Assembly: GCF_000620165.1 (NCBI RefSeq)
Contig: NZ_JHVN01000026.1
Coordinates: 1-33,935, forward strand
DNA length: 33,935 bases
Reading direction: 5' to 3'
From: Anoxybacillus tepidamans PS2
GTDB taxonomy: Bacteria; Bacillota; Bacilli; Bacillales; Anoxybacillaceae
The number at the start of each line of letters is the position of its first letter. The first letter of the stretch is position 1. The notes below the pieces were generated by a model. That model saw only the letters and a program-made list of their open reading frames with translations, ran no database searches and was not told where the DNA came from. Below, piece after piece: positions 16,561 to 24,978 of this stretch. A program made the position numbers and the translations under genes.

Positions 16561-18246
16561 TTAAGAAGATGAAGCACTATTATTCTTTTTTCCTTTTAAG
16601 AAAAATGCTAAGACAAGTGCCAACAAGGCAAGTACTGTCGCAACAATAAATGCATCATTAATCCCCTCGACTGCAGAACGCTGCTGAACCATGCCGTATA
16701 ACAGCTGGGTCACAGCCTCATCGCTTGGAATCAACCGCTTCAATTGTGCGACAATGTCAGTTGCAATCGGATTATCGGTTGTCAGTTCATTGCGATAGCT
16801 TTCCGCATGAAATTTCGCTCGGTTCGACATCACCGTCACAAGAAAAGCGGTGCCCAAAGAAGAAGCCACTTGACGAAGCGTGTTCGCCGTCGCTGTGCCA
16901 TGACTATATAGATGGCGCGGCAGTTGATTCAGCCCAGCCGTCATAATCGTCATTGACAGCATCGACATGCCAAGCATCCGGAAAATGTATAACCATAAAA
17001 TATGCTCATATGGCGTGTCTAATGTGAGTTGACTAAATTCCCATGTCGTAACAACGGTAATCGTCAATCCAACAATCGCAAGCCAGCGCGCGCCAATCCG
17101 GTCGAAAATCATCCCGGAAATCGGAGACATAATCGCCATGACAATGGCTCCCGGCAAAAGCAAAAGACCGGAATCAAGCGGCGTAAAACCGCGAATGTTT
17201 TGCAAATATACAGGAAGAAGAACCATCGCGGCAAATAAAGCCATATTCAAGACGCAACCAATAATTGTTGTTAATGTGAAAATGTTGTATTTAAATACGC
17301 GCAAATTTAAAATCGGCTGCTCTACTGTAAAGCAACGCCACGTAAACAAAATAATAAAAATTAATCCAATCGCGATGGAAATGGCTACTTCGGCGCTTCC
17401 CCAGCCGTTGCTTCCCGCTTCACTAAAACCGTATAATACGCCGCCAAATCCAAGCGTCGAGTAGACCGCTCCGCGGACATCCAATGTCGGTTTGGCGGTT
17501 TTCGGAGTATTTTTCATCCAAAGAGAGGCTAGCACCATATCGATTATCGCAAAAGGAAGCACGATGTCAAAAAGAAGACGCCACGAATAATGCTCGACAA
17601 GCCAACCGGATAAGGTTGGACCCACCGCCGGAGCAAACATCATCGCAATTCCTACTGTTCCCATCGCTACGCCGCGTTTTTCCGGCGGGAAAATGCTTAA
17701 CATAATTACCATCATTAACTGCATAATAATGCCGGCACCTACTGCTTGAATTAACCGTCCCGTCAAAATAACCGCAAATGAAGGAGCAAACGAGCAAATA
17801 AGCGCTCCCACAGTAAAGAACGCCATTCCCGAAAGGAACAGTTTTTTCGTCGGAAATTTAGCGATTAAAAACGGGCTAATCGGGATCAATACACCGTTGA
17901 CGAGCATATATCCCGTCACGAGCCATTGAATCGTTGATGTTTCAACATTAAAGTCGCTCATCATATGCGGAAGCGCCACATTAATGAGCGTTTGGTTTAA
18001 AATCGCAACAAACGCTCCAAGCATGATGGTCACGACAATTTTGGTCCGGCTTTGGCCGAGTTGCGCCTCCTGTTGTTTTTGGCCAGTTTGCATTTCCTGT
18101 TGCGGCAAAGAAGCAGCCGGATGATGAGATTCCGTCCTTTCTTGTTCTTGTCGGCTGGCAACATCTCTTCTTTTCCGGATCATATAATTGAATAATCCGA
18201 GAATGATAATCGAAAAAATAATATATCCCGTTAAAAATGTGGACAT
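16561..18246 (-). CDS. MFS multidrug exporter, DHA2 (EmrB/QacA) type
   Basis: This is a proton-driven drug exporter of the 14-helix DHA2 group. The 561-residue product contains ILNQTLINVALPHM in helix 1 and the antiporter motif C region APAVGPTLSGWLVE in helix 5. It also has an extra N-terminal helix (TGYIIFSIIILGLFNYMI) and a Gln/Glu-rich linker of about 45 residues before the normal fold, unusual for the family. The ATG at 18246 is preferred over GTG at 18255, because the ribosome binding site TAGGTGAT overlaps that GTG and the stop of the upstream gene. It follows the HlyD-like partner by 9 bases. The substrate is unknown. Confidence 0.88.
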   Translation of the reverse strand: MSTFLTGYIIFSIIILGLFNYMIRKRRDVASRQEQERTESHHPAASLPQQEMQTGQKQQEAQLGQSRTKIVVTIMLGAFVAILNQTLINVALPHMMSDFNVETSTIQWLVTGYMLVNGVLIPISPFLIAKFPTKKLFLSGMAFFTVGALICSFAPSFAVILTGRLIQAVGAGIIMQLMMVIMLSIFPPEKRGVAMGTVGIAMMFAPAVGPTLSGWLVEHYSWRLLFDIVLPFAIIDMVLASLWMKNTPKTAKPTLDVRGAVYSTLGFGGVLYGFSEAGSNGWGSAEVAISIAIGLIFIILFTWRCFTVEQPILNLRVFKYNIFTLTTIIGCVLNMALFAAMVLLPVYLQNIRGFTPLDSGLLLLPGAIVMAIMSPISGMIFDRIGARWLAIVGLTITVVTTWEFSQLTLDTPYEHILWLYIFRMLGMSMLSMTIMTAGLNQLPRHLYSHGTATANTLRQVASSLGTAFLVTVMSNRAKFHAESYRNELTTDNPIATDIVAQLKRLIPSDEAVTQLLYGMVQQRSAVEGINDAFIVATVLALLALVLAFFLKGKKNNSASSS

Positions 18247-18255
18247 ATTTATCAC

Positions 18256-18894
18256 CTACTTATGAATGCGAACGGTAACGTTCATCCCTGGTACTAATTC
18301 CGCGCCGTTGTAATTGTCAATTGAAATTGTAATCGGGATCACTTGCGTTACTTTCGTATAGTTGCCAGTGGCGTTCGAACTTGGCAATAAGCTGAATGTG
18401 TTTGCTGTAGCAAAGCCAAGCTTTTCTACAGTTCCCGTAAATTTGCGATCTGGATAGGCATCGACATAAATATCAACATCTTGGCCTACTTTAACATCTT
18501 CAATTTTCGTTTCTTCAATATTAGCCGTCACCCATAAATGCGATAAGTCATACCCTCTTGCTAACGCCACACCTGGAGCAACGAAAGAGTTGGCAACCAC
18601 ATTTTGCTGAACAATAGTCATATGGTGAGGTACTGTAACCGGGATGTTATGTTGGCCATCGGATACTTCGCCAATTTTATCGCCGCTATCGAATGTTTTG
18701 CCGATATCTCCTGACCAACTAATCAGTTTTCCGGCAACAGGCGGTGCAATGGAAATCGGCTGTCCATCAATTCGCGCATTATCTGTTTTTATATAGTTTG
18801 TTGTTTCATTGACGTAATAGTAACCAGCGAATCCCCCTGCAACCAATAAAATAAGAACAACGATATTTAAGGTGATTAAACGCTTCAAATTCAC
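18256..18894 (-). CDS. HlyD/EmrA-type membrane fusion protein, short form
   Basis: This is the accessory subunit that pairs with the EmrB-like exporter. It is a 212-residue protein with one N-terminal membrane helix (residues 8-29) and a barrel-sandwich domain split by the segment IKTDNARIDGQPISIAPPVAGKL. The C-terminal barrel contains PDRKFTGTVEKLG and VPGMNVTVRI. The long coiled-coil hairpin of Gram-negative EmrA is missing. That fits a single-membrane cell, as in other Firmicute members. The GTG start follows GGGGAGG, which overlaps the MarR stop region. Confidence 0.87.
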   Translation of the reverse strand: MNLKRLITLNIVVLILLVAGGFAGYYYVNETTNYIKTDNARIDGQPISIAPPVAGKLISWSGDIGKTFDSGDKIGEVSDGQHNIPVTVPHHMTIVQQNVVANSFVAPGVALARGYDLSHLWVTANIEETKIEDVKVGQDVDIYVDAYPDRKFTGTVEKLGFATANTFSLLPSSNATGNYTKVTQVIPITISIDNYNGAELVPGMNVTVRIHK

Positions 18895-18897
18895 TTT

Positions 18898-19338
18898 TTA
18901 TTCCTCCCCTAATAAAATCCGCCGAATCTCCTGGTGAGTGGACAATAACTTTTCAATCTCATGTTCACCGATCATCGTTTCTACTTTCCGCAACCGCTCT
19001 ACAAGAACCGATTGATCATTGAACGCTTCCTTCAACTTTTCTTCTCCTTGATTTGTCAAGCGAAGCGTGACGGCACGACGGTCCTCTTTGGCTGTTTCAC
19101 GCGCCACTAAACCGGCTCCAACAAGCCGGTCAATCGTCCCACTCACGGTGCTGTTGCTCATATTTAACGTATCCGCCAAGTCGTTTAAACGAATGCTATC
19201 ATTTTTAGACAAGGTGTAAAGAATAATAAGCTGCAATTCGGTAATTCCAACCCTCGTAGCATCCTCACGAATCAGCCGGTAAAATGCTTTGCGGATACGA
19301 AAAATGGAGTACATAATTTCCCGACCTGCCTTTTCCAT
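18898..19338 (-). CDS. MarR-family transcriptional regulator
   Basis: This is a probable repressor of the exporter operon it heads. The 146 residues form the MarR winged helix, with LNDLADTLNMSNSTVSGTIDRL as recognition region followed by the wing motif KEDRRAVTLRLT. A GTG at 19344 would lie next to the GGGGGG site. The ATG at 19338 has a six-base spacing and is chosen. The inducer is unknown; the target genes suggest a toxic hydrophobic compound. The promoter region has repeats that could be its operators. Confidence 0.9.
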   Translation of the reverse strand: MEKAGREIMYSIFRIRKAFYRLIREDATRVGITELQLIILYTLSKNDSIRLNDLADTLNMSNSTVSGTIDRLVGAGLVARETAKEDRRAVTLRLTNQGEEKLKEAFNDQSVLVERLRKVETMIGEHEIEKLLSTHQEIRRILLGEE

Positions 19339-19370
19339 CGCCACCCCCCTTTCATTCGGATTAAAATAGT

Positions 19371-19429
19371 TTCAATACGAATTATTTTCATACGAAAAGT
19401 TATTATAGCATGTTTTTTAAACAAATCAA
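19371..19429 (-). promoter_or_regulatory. Promoter and probable MarR operators
   Basis: On the minus strand there is a -35 TTGATT (19429-19424), a 16-base spacer and a -10 TATAAT (19407-19402). Downstream lies the palindrome TTTTCATACGAAAA (19385-19398), and a related site TTCAATACGAA is at 19371-19381. Both cover or follow the expected transcript start. Confidence 0.65.
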
Positions 19430-19576
19430 CTAAGAAAACAATGAGAAAAAATTAATCAAAATTTCATAAAAGCGAAATAAACAATAAAACAGACGATTTT
19501 CCCTATAAGTAACACGATCGATTTTGTATAGTCATTGACAGCTGAAAGGTGAATTCATTTCATCATTAGTATAGTA
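19430..19576. other. Gene-free stretch upstream of the MarR operon
   Basis: This is about 150 AT-rich bases. A TTGACA occurs near 19535 and TATAGT near 19526 and 19571, but none is correctly spaced. No coding frame with a ribosome binding site was seen. Confidence 0.45.
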
Positions 19577-19609
19577 AAACACTCAGAGCAGCAAACGCCC
19601 TGAGTGTTT
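19577..19609. terminator. Terminator-like hairpin of unclear owner
   Basis: A 10-bp stem, AAACACTCAG (19577-19586) with CTGAGTGTTT (19600-19609), has a 13-base loop and T-rich flanks on both strands. No gene lies immediately next to it on either side. Confidence 0.65.
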
Positions 19610-19688
19610 CTTTGTATCAACTTATTCAACATAAGTGCCCGTTGAAACAGTATGTCACTTCCAACTATGAATTTTTCAAAATTAACCA

Positions 19689-19728
19689 AAAAAGCAGTCC
19701 CACTCATTTGCGAATGGGACTGCTTTTT
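19689..19728. terminator. Strong bidirectional terminator, probably of the yng operon
   Basis: A stem of 14 bp (19689-19702 with 19715-19728), including AGCAGTCCCA/TGGGACTGCT, is flanked by A/T runs. It is the first strong terminator downstream of yngE on the minus strand, but it lies 314 bases after that stop codon, an unusual distance in this compact region. Confidence 0.75.
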
Positions 19729-19749
19729 GATATTTCTACTTTTAAACCG

Positions 19750-20017
19750 ACCCCGCTATTATATAAGAGATCGGCTCTTATAATTGTGACAAAAGATGCC
19801 GCGATTGCCGTTTGGTGAATGGAGTTTCTCAACCACACTCCACTACGTGGGTGTTCGCAGAAGCGTTCTTGTCGTCCTCAGCATTCGAAATATGGAGGCA
19901 TGACATTCCGGCTTCGATGTAGAACTCCCTTTTTACAGTCATCGGTTGAAACTTCATTCTCTCACGTACAACGCAGCGGGTGATTACTATCATACATAAT
20001 CTTTTGCGATTTTGCAA
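19750..20017 (-). other. Structured non-coding insert, possible IS200/IS605-type relic
   Basis: The stretch between the yngE terminator and the yngE stop codon holds two hairpins. ATAAGAG-ATCGG-CTCTTAT lies near 19760-19780. On the minus strand, ACACCCAC-GTA-GTGGAGTGT lies near 19837-19857. A 62-codon minus-strand frame ends at 19829 (tail EDDKNASANTHVVECG) but has no ribosome binding site, and I do not recognise it as a protein. Subterminal hairpins without a coding gene would fit a decayed or non-autonomous IS200/IS605 element. This is inference. Confidence 0.3.
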
Positions 20018-20041
20018 GCATCTATTCGTTATTTTGATTGG

Positions 20042-21589
20042 CTACACTGGATAAACCCCGTGTTTTCTCTCAGAAAACACTATATATTTCGACATGTATG
20101 CGTCAAAGCGACGAATAAGTTCTTCACGAAGCGTATTTGGAGCAATGATGCCATCGACTACCATTTCGGAAGCCAAACGATAGATATCAATATCACGACG
20201 GTACTCTTCCCGTTTCTGCTCGATAAACGCAGCGCGCTCTCCTTCTGGAAGCTCGGCAATTTTGTTAGCATATACGGCATTGACCGCTGCTTCTGGTCCC
20301 ATTACTGCAATTTGCGCGTTTGGAAACGCTAAGCAGCAATCCGGTTCAAACGCTGGACCCGCCATTGCATACAAACCCGCTCCATAAGCTTTGCGTACAA
20401 TGACGGAAATTTTCGGAACCGTCGCTTCCGACATCGCCGAAATCATTTTCGCCCCGTGCCGAATAATGCCTGCCCGCTCCACCTTCGTACCGATCATAAA
20501 TCCTGGAATGTCGGCTAAAAATAAAAGAGGGATATGGAACGCATCACAAAGGGTAATAAATTTCGCCGCTTTATCGGCAGAATCGTGGAACAGCACACCG
20601 CCCTTGACGCGCGGCTGGTTCGCGATAATCCCGATCGGCTGTCCGTTTAACCGAGCAAGGCCGGTAATCAGCTCAGGCGCAAACAACTTTTTAATCTCGC
20701 AAAACGACCCTTCGTCAACGAAACGTTCAATTAAGTCATACATATTAAACGGTGCGTTTTGGTTGGCCGGCAAAATATCTTCAATCGTTTTCTCGAACGA
20801 TTTTGCTGGCTTCGCCTCGCCAACAGGCGGTTTTTCGGTATAATTAGCCGGAAAATACGATAAATATTTGCGTGCAAATTGAATCGCTTCTTCCTCCGTT
20901 TTCACAAGCACATCGCCGCAACCGGACACGCTGCAATGCATGCGCGCACCGCCCATTTCCTCAAGCGTCACTTTTTCGCCAATGACCATTTCCGCCATGC
21001 GCGGCGACCCTAAATACATGGAGGCGTTCCCTTCAACCATAATCACGATGTCACAAAACGCTGGAATGTAAGCGCCGCCCGCCGCTGATGGACCAAACAA
21101 CAAACAAATTTGCGGCACTTTTCCTGACAGTTTTACTTGGTTGTAAAAAATGCGTCCGGCTCCGCGGCGGCCTGGAAACATTTCAATCTGATCGGTAATG
21201 CGCGCTCCTGCTGAATCGACAAGATAAAGAATTGGGCAACGTAACTTTTCCGCGGTTTCTTGAATGCGAATAATTTTTTCAACCGTCCGCGCTCCCCACG
21301 ATCCGGCCTTCACTGTTGAATCGTTCGCCATGACGCATACCGTTTGGCCATTAATTTTACCCACGCCAGTCACAACGCCATCGGCAGGAAGGCCCTCGGC
21401 CATGCAATTGGCAAATAATGCATCTTCAAATTCCATGCCATCGTCAAACAAAAGCTTAAGACGGTCGCGCACAAAAAGTTTTCCCTGCTCGGCATTTTTT
21501 TGATGGTATTTTGGGGCACCGCCTTGTTCAATTTTTTCAATGCGCTCCACAAGCTTTTCAGTAAGTGTTTTTTCTTGTCCGTTGATCAC
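20042..21589 (-). CDS. yngE: Biotin-dependent acyl-CoA carboxylase, carboxyltransferase subunit (YngE; probable methylcrotonyl-CoA carboxylase beta)
   Basis: This enzyme transfers CO2 from carboxybiotin to an acyl-CoA. In this operon the likely substrate is 3-methylcrotonyl-CoA. The 515-residue protein has both crotonase-fold halves. The first contains GARITDQIEMFPGRRGAGRIFYN-type and PSAAGGAYIPAFCD segments, and the second contains PRVKGGVLFHDSADKAAKF and KAYGAGLYAMAGPAFEPD. The frame is open to 21733. The GTG at 21589, five bases after GGGAGG, starts at INGQEKTLTEKLVERI, close to the 511 residues of B. subtilis YngE. It is the last gene of the operon. Confidence 0.92.
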   Translation of the reverse strand: MINGQEKTLTEKLVERIEKIEQGGAPKYHQKNAEQGKLFVRDRLKLLFDDGMEFEDALFANCMAEGLPADGVVTGVGKINGQTVCVMANDSTVKAGSWGARTVEKIIRIQETAEKLRCPILYLVDSAGARITDQIEMFPGRRGAGRIFYNQVKLSGKVPQICLLFGPSAAGGAYIPAFCDIVIMVEGNASMYLGSPRMAEMVIGEKVTLEEMGGARMHCSVSGCGDVLVKTEEEAIQFARKYLSYFPANYTEKPPVGEAKPAKSFEKTIEDILPANQNAPFNMYDLIERFVDEGSFCEIKKLFAPELITGLARLNGQPIGIIANQPRVKGGVLFHDSADKAAKFITLCDAFHIPLLFLADIPGFMIGTKVERAGIIRHGAKMISAMSEATVPKISVIVRKAYGAGLYAMAGPAFEPDCCLAFPNAQIAVMGPEAAVNAVYANKIAELPEGERAAFIEQKREEYRRDIDIYRLASEMVVDGIIAPNTLREELIRRFDAYMSKYIVFSERKHGVYPV

Positions 21590-21602
21590 AAGTTCCTCCC
21601 CC

Positions 21603-22379
21603 TTACTCTCCTTTGTAGATTGGTTTGCGTTTTTCTTTAAACGCTTGCAACCCTTCCAAGCGATCTTTTGTTGGGATCGTGATTTCATAGGCCATTTGTT
21701 CGATTTTGAGCCCGGTAGCAAGATCCACTTCAAGGCCGCGGTTCATCGCAAGTTTCGCTTGGGTGATGGCAATCGGCGCATTTTGCACAATTTGTTCAGC
21801 AATTTCGAATGCTTTTTCTAGAAGCTGTCCATGTGGAACAACATGCTCGACAAGCCCAACTTGCGCCGCTTCAGCCGCGGTCAACCGCCTCGCAGTGAAA
21901 ATCATTTCTTTTGCCTTTCCTTTGCCAATTAAACGCGGCAACCGTTGCGTCCCCCCAGCTCCAGGAATAATTCCGAGCGATGTTTCCGTCAAACCGAGCT
22001 GCGCCTGTTCGGATGCGATGCGAATGTCGCACGCTAACGCGAGTTCAAGCCCCCCGCCAAACGCTGAACCATTGATCGCGCAAATGACAGGCTGCGGAAG
22101 TTGCTCAAATTCATTGATCGTATCACGAATAAGAGCCACTGTCTTTCTCACTTGCGCTTCATTCATACCTGCCCGCTCTTTCAAATCGGCGCCGGCACAA
22201 AACGCTTTTTCCCCGCTACCGGTGACAATCACACAGCGAATCGCACGGTCAAACTTCAGCTGTTGCAGTATGTGTCCTAGCTCATTTAACATAGCAATCG
22301 ATAGTGCATTAGCCGCCTGCGGGCGATGAAGCGTAATGGTAGCGATGCCATTATCAGCAGAATAAAGAACGCATTCCAC
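21603..22379 (-). CDS. yngF: Enoyl-CoA hydratase family protein (YngF; probable methylglutaconyl-CoA hydratase)
   Basis: This is a crotonase-fold enzyme that would add water to 3-methylglutaconyl-CoA to give HMG-CoA. The 258 residues carry the oxyanion-hole segments FCAGADLKER and GSAFGGGLELALACD. The catalytic glutamate pair is in GGGLE and LGLTETSLGIIPGAGGTQRLPR. The GTG start at 22379 follows GGGGG. Position between the carboxylase and the HMG-CoA lyase supports the leucine pathway role, but general enoyl-CoA hydratases share all these motifs. Confidence 0.9.
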   Translation of the reverse strand: MECVLYSADNGIATITLHRPQAANALSIAMLNELGHILQQLKFDRAIRCVIVTGSGEKAFCAGADLKERAGMNEAQVRKTVALIRDTINEFEQLPQPVICAINGSAFGGGLELALACDIRIASEQAQLGLTETSLGIIPGAGGTQRLPRLIGKGKAKEMIFTARRLTAAEAAQVGLVEHVVPHGQLLEKAFEIAEQIVQNAPIAITQAKLAMNRGLEVDLATGLKIEQMAYEITIPTKDRLEGLQAFKEKRKPIYKGE

Positions 22380-22399
22380 CGCAAATCCCCCCTATTCGA

Positions 22400-23305
22400 T
22401 CACGAGCCGCATGATATGGTCTGCAAATGATGGCTATTGAGCGCTCGCCCGATTTTATTTTGAATAAACAAAGCCGCATCTGTTAAGCGCTCGCGGTCAA
22501 TGCCAGTTGCAATCCCCATGCCTTCAAGCATATAGAGTAAATCGTCGGTCGCTACGTTTCCTGAAGCGCCCGGTGCATATGGGCATCCCCCTAGGCCGCC
22601 AAGGGAACTATCAAATGTAGTAATTCCCATTTCTAATGAAATGAGCACATTCGCAAGCGCCGTTCCGCGTGTATCATGAAAATGCATGGCTACCTTTTCT
22701 TTTGGAAACCGCTGCAAAAACGAATCAAGTACCAACTCGACTTGGCGCGGTGTCGCGACACCGATCGTATCCCCTAAAGAAAGTTCATCAATGCCCATTT
22801 CAAACAGCTTTTCTGCCACTTTCATCACTTGCTCTACCGAAATCGCTCCTTCATATGGACAACCAAAGACAGTTGAAACGTATCCCCGCACCGTTTTGCT
22901 AGCGCTTTTTGCTTCACGGACAACTTCCGAGAGTACTGGAAATGTATCAGCAATCGATTTATTAATGTTTTTTCGATTATGCGTTTCGCTTGCCGACATA
23001 AACACGGACACTTCGTCCACTTCGGATTCCAGCGCTTTTTCTAAGCCTTTTTGATTCGGAACAAGCGCCGCGTAAGTCACCCCCGGAACTCGCTCAATGC
23101 TTGTTGCCACGCTGAAAGCATCGGCCAGCTGCGGAATCCATTTTGGATGGACGAATGACGTAATTTCAATGTATGTTAATCCTGTTTTTGAAAGCTTATT
23201 AATCCAAGCAATTTTGTCTTCTGTCGCGATGGCAGTTGATTCATTCTGCAAACCATCGCGCGGTCCCACTTCTTTAATGGTGATATGTTCCGGCCATTTC
23301 TTCAC
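22400..23305 (-). CDS. yngG: Hydroxymethylglutaryl-CoA lyase
   Basis: It cleaves HMG-CoA into acetyl-CoA and acetoacetate, the last step of leucine breakdown. It is a TIM-barrel enzyme of 301 residues. The catalytic residues known for the family are visible: R16 and D17 in GPRDGLQNE, metal ligands H208 and H210 in HFHDTRG, and the active-site loop cysteine C241 in GGCPYAPGASGNVATDD. The GTG start at 23305 follows AGAGGTGAG. It lies 13 bases after the biotin carrier gene. This is the operon's most diagnostic gene, since the lyase is nearly specific to this pathway. Confidence 0.95.
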   Translation of the reverse strand: MKKWPEHITIKEVGPRDGLQNESTAIATEDKIAWINKLSKTGLTYIEITSFVHPKWIPQLADAFSVATSIERVPGVTYAALVPNQKGLEKALESEVDEVSVFMSASETHNRKNINKSIADTFPVLSEVVREAKSASKTVRGYVSTVFGCPYEGAISVEQVMKVAEKLFEMGIDELSLGDTIGVATPRQVELVLDSFLQRFPKEKVAMHFHDTRGTALANVLISLEMGITTFDSSLGGLGGCPYAPGASGNVATDDLLYMLEGMGIATGIDRERLTDAALFIQNKIGRALNSHHLQTISCGS

Positions 23306-23318
23306 GCGTACTCACCTC

Positions 23319-23531
23319 TTATTCAAGATCAAGCAATACATCTCCTTCATTGACGAAATCGCCTTCCTGTACATGAATTTCCTTCACTGTTCCACTTGTT
23401 TCAGCGGCAATCGGGATTTCCATTTTCATCGATTCTAAAATAACTACGTCCTGTCCTTCCTCTATTTGTTCACCAACAGAAACGACAATTTTCCAAACAT
23501 TTCCTGCCATTGTTGCAACTACTTGTTTCAT
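23319..23531 (-). CDS. yngHB: Biotin carrier protein of acyl-CoA carboxylase (YngHB)
   Basis: This is a 70-residue single-domain biotinyl protein that carries CO2 between the biotin carboxylase and the carboxyltransferase. The biotinylated residue is K36 in ESMKMEIP, at the hairpin turn of the lipoyl/biotinyl fold. The whole protein is that one domain. In many methylcrotonyl-CoA carboxylases the carrier is fused to the carboxylase subunit. Here it is free, as in B. subtilis. GGAGG lies upstream of the ATG at 23531. Confidence 0.94.
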   Translation of the reverse strand: MKQVVATMAGNVWKIVVSVGEQIEEGQDVVILESMKMEIPIAAETSGTVKEIHVQEGDFVNEGDVLLDLE

Positions 23532-23568
23532 TTCACATCTTCCTCCATTTCTTAATCTTTATGTACTG

Positions 23569-23599
23569 TCTTCTGCCTCCTTGTCAGAAGCAGAAGACA
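23569..23599 (-). other. Intercistronic hairpin between biotin carboxylase and biotin carrier genes
   Basis: GTCTTCTGC (23569-23577) pairs with GCAGAAGAC (23591-23599), a 9-bp stem with a 13-base loop. No T-run follows. It lies in the longest gap of the operon (85 bases) and may be an RNA processing or stability element. Confidence 0.5.
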
Positions 23600-23616
23600 T
23601 ATATTTAAAGAATTCT

Positions 23617-24969
23617 CTATTTAATAGACGATTTATGCAAATGAATGTTAACAAAATGAGTGGTTGTATGACCTGCTTGAAACTCCGGATGCGATAACAC
23701 TTCTTTCAACATCGGAATATTTGTTTTAATCCCTTCAATGCGATACGCATCAAGTGCCTGTAGCATACGAACAATCGCTTCTTGGCGTGTTCCGCCTTTT
23801 GTGATCAACTTTGCAATCATCGGGTCGTAAAACGGCGTGACCGTCATGCCTGTTGCGACTGCCGTTTCGTTGCGAATATACTCTCCTTCTGGCAGCTCGA
23901 AAGCGGTGAGCGTTCCTGGTGACGGGAAAAACGTCTTCGGGTCTTCAGCATAAATGCGCACTTCAATCGCGTGCCCCTCGCAGCGGATATCTTCCTGCGT
24001 ATAGCGCAGTTTCTCTCCAGCGGCAACGCGCAGCTGCTCTTCGACAAGATCAAGGCCCGTAATTTCTTCCGTAACCGGATGCTCGACTTGAAGCCGTGTG
24101 TTCATCTCTAGGAAATAAAAATTTTTCTCTTCATCGACGAGAAACTCAATCGTTCCCGCATTCGTATAACCGATATATTGGGCCGCCCGCACCGCTGTTT
24201 CTCCCATTTTCCGCCGCGTTTCTTCGTCTAAAAACGGAGACGGAGCCTCTTCAATCACCTTTTGGTGACGGCGCTGAATCGAGCATTCACGCTCCCATAA
24301 ATACAAGCAATTGCCGTGCTGGTCTGCTAAAATTTGAATTTCAACATGTCTTGGATTGGCAATATATTTTTCTAAATACATCGCGCCGTCGCCAAAGAAA
24401 GAAGCCGCTCGCTTTTGATTGCCTTCAAATGCTTTGCGCAGTTCTTCTCCATTGTGAACGACTTGCATGCCGATGCCTCCGCCACCTGCGGAAGCTTTCA
24501 GCATGATCGGATAGCCGATCGATTCCGCGATTTTCGCCGCTTCATCCGCGTCTTGGAGCGGATGGGAAATGCCCGGCACAATCGGCACGCCCGCTTCCGC
24601 CATCGTTTTGCGCGATTCAATTTTGCTGCCCATGCGCGCAATCACGTCCGCGTTCGGTCCGATGAACACAATTCCTTCTTCTTCGCAGCGGCGGGCAAAC
24701 GTCGGATTCTCCGATAATAACCCGTAGCCAGGGTGAATGGCTTCCGCTTTCGTGGCTTTAGCCACTTCAATGATTTTTTCAATATTTAAATAACTCTCAC
24801 TGACGCGCGGCTTCCCAATTAAATGCGCTTCATCCGCACACTTCACATGGAGCGAATCGGCATCTGCTTCGGAGTATACGGCTACCGTTTGAATGCCTAG
24901 CTTCTGACACGTGCGAATGACACGTACGGCAATCTCTCCACGGTTGGCAATTAAAATTTTTGAAAACAT
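23617..24969 (-). CDS. yngH: Biotin carboxylase subunit of acyl-CoA carboxylase (YngH)
   Basis: It carboxylates biotin on the carrier protein using ATP and bicarbonate. The 450-residue protein begins MFSKILIANRGEIAVRVIRT and has the ATP-grasp fold, with the glycine-rich lid KASAGGGGIGMQVV and the metal/bicarbonate-site segment EMNTRLQVEHPVTE. It is a free AccC-type subunit rather than the fused alpha chain of many MCC enzymes. ATG at 24969 lies nine bases after the synthetase stop. It probably acts with YngE and YngHB in the operon rather than in fatty acid synthesis. Confidence 0.93.
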   Translation of the reverse strand: MFSKILIANRGEIAVRVIRTCQKLGIQTVAVYSEADADSLHVKCADEAHLIGKPRVSESYLNIEKIIEVAKATKAEAIHPGYGLLSENPTFARRCEEEGIVFIGPNADVIARMGSKIESRKTMAEAGVPIVPGISHPLQDADEAAKIAESIGYPIMLKASAGGGGIGMQVVHNGEELRKAFEGNQKRAASFFGDGAMYLEKYIANPRHVEIQILADQHGNCLYLWERECSIQRRHQKVIEEAPSPFLDEETRRKMGETAVRAAQYIGYTNAGTIEFLVDEEKNFYFLEMNTRLQVEHPVTEEITGLDLVEEQLRVAAGEKLRYTQEDIRCEGHAIEVRIYAEDPKTFFPSPGTLTAFELPEGEYIRNETAVATGMTVTPFYDPMIAKLITKGGTRQEAIVRMLQALDAYRIEGIKTNIPMLKEVLSHPEFQAGHTTTHFVNIHLHKSSIK

Positions 24970-24978
24970 ACAATCCCC

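Noticed and set aside
19829-20017. Minus-strand frame of 62 codons downstream of yngE
   Set aside because: No ribosome binding site or recognisable domain was found. The region folds into hairpins and is better viewed as non-coding or a relic.
21706-22329. Long plus-strand open frame of 207 codons opposite yngF
   Set aside because: It is antisense to a well-supported enoyl-CoA hydratase gene. The translation is low-complexity in Ser, Pro and Cys, and no ribosome binding site precedes it.
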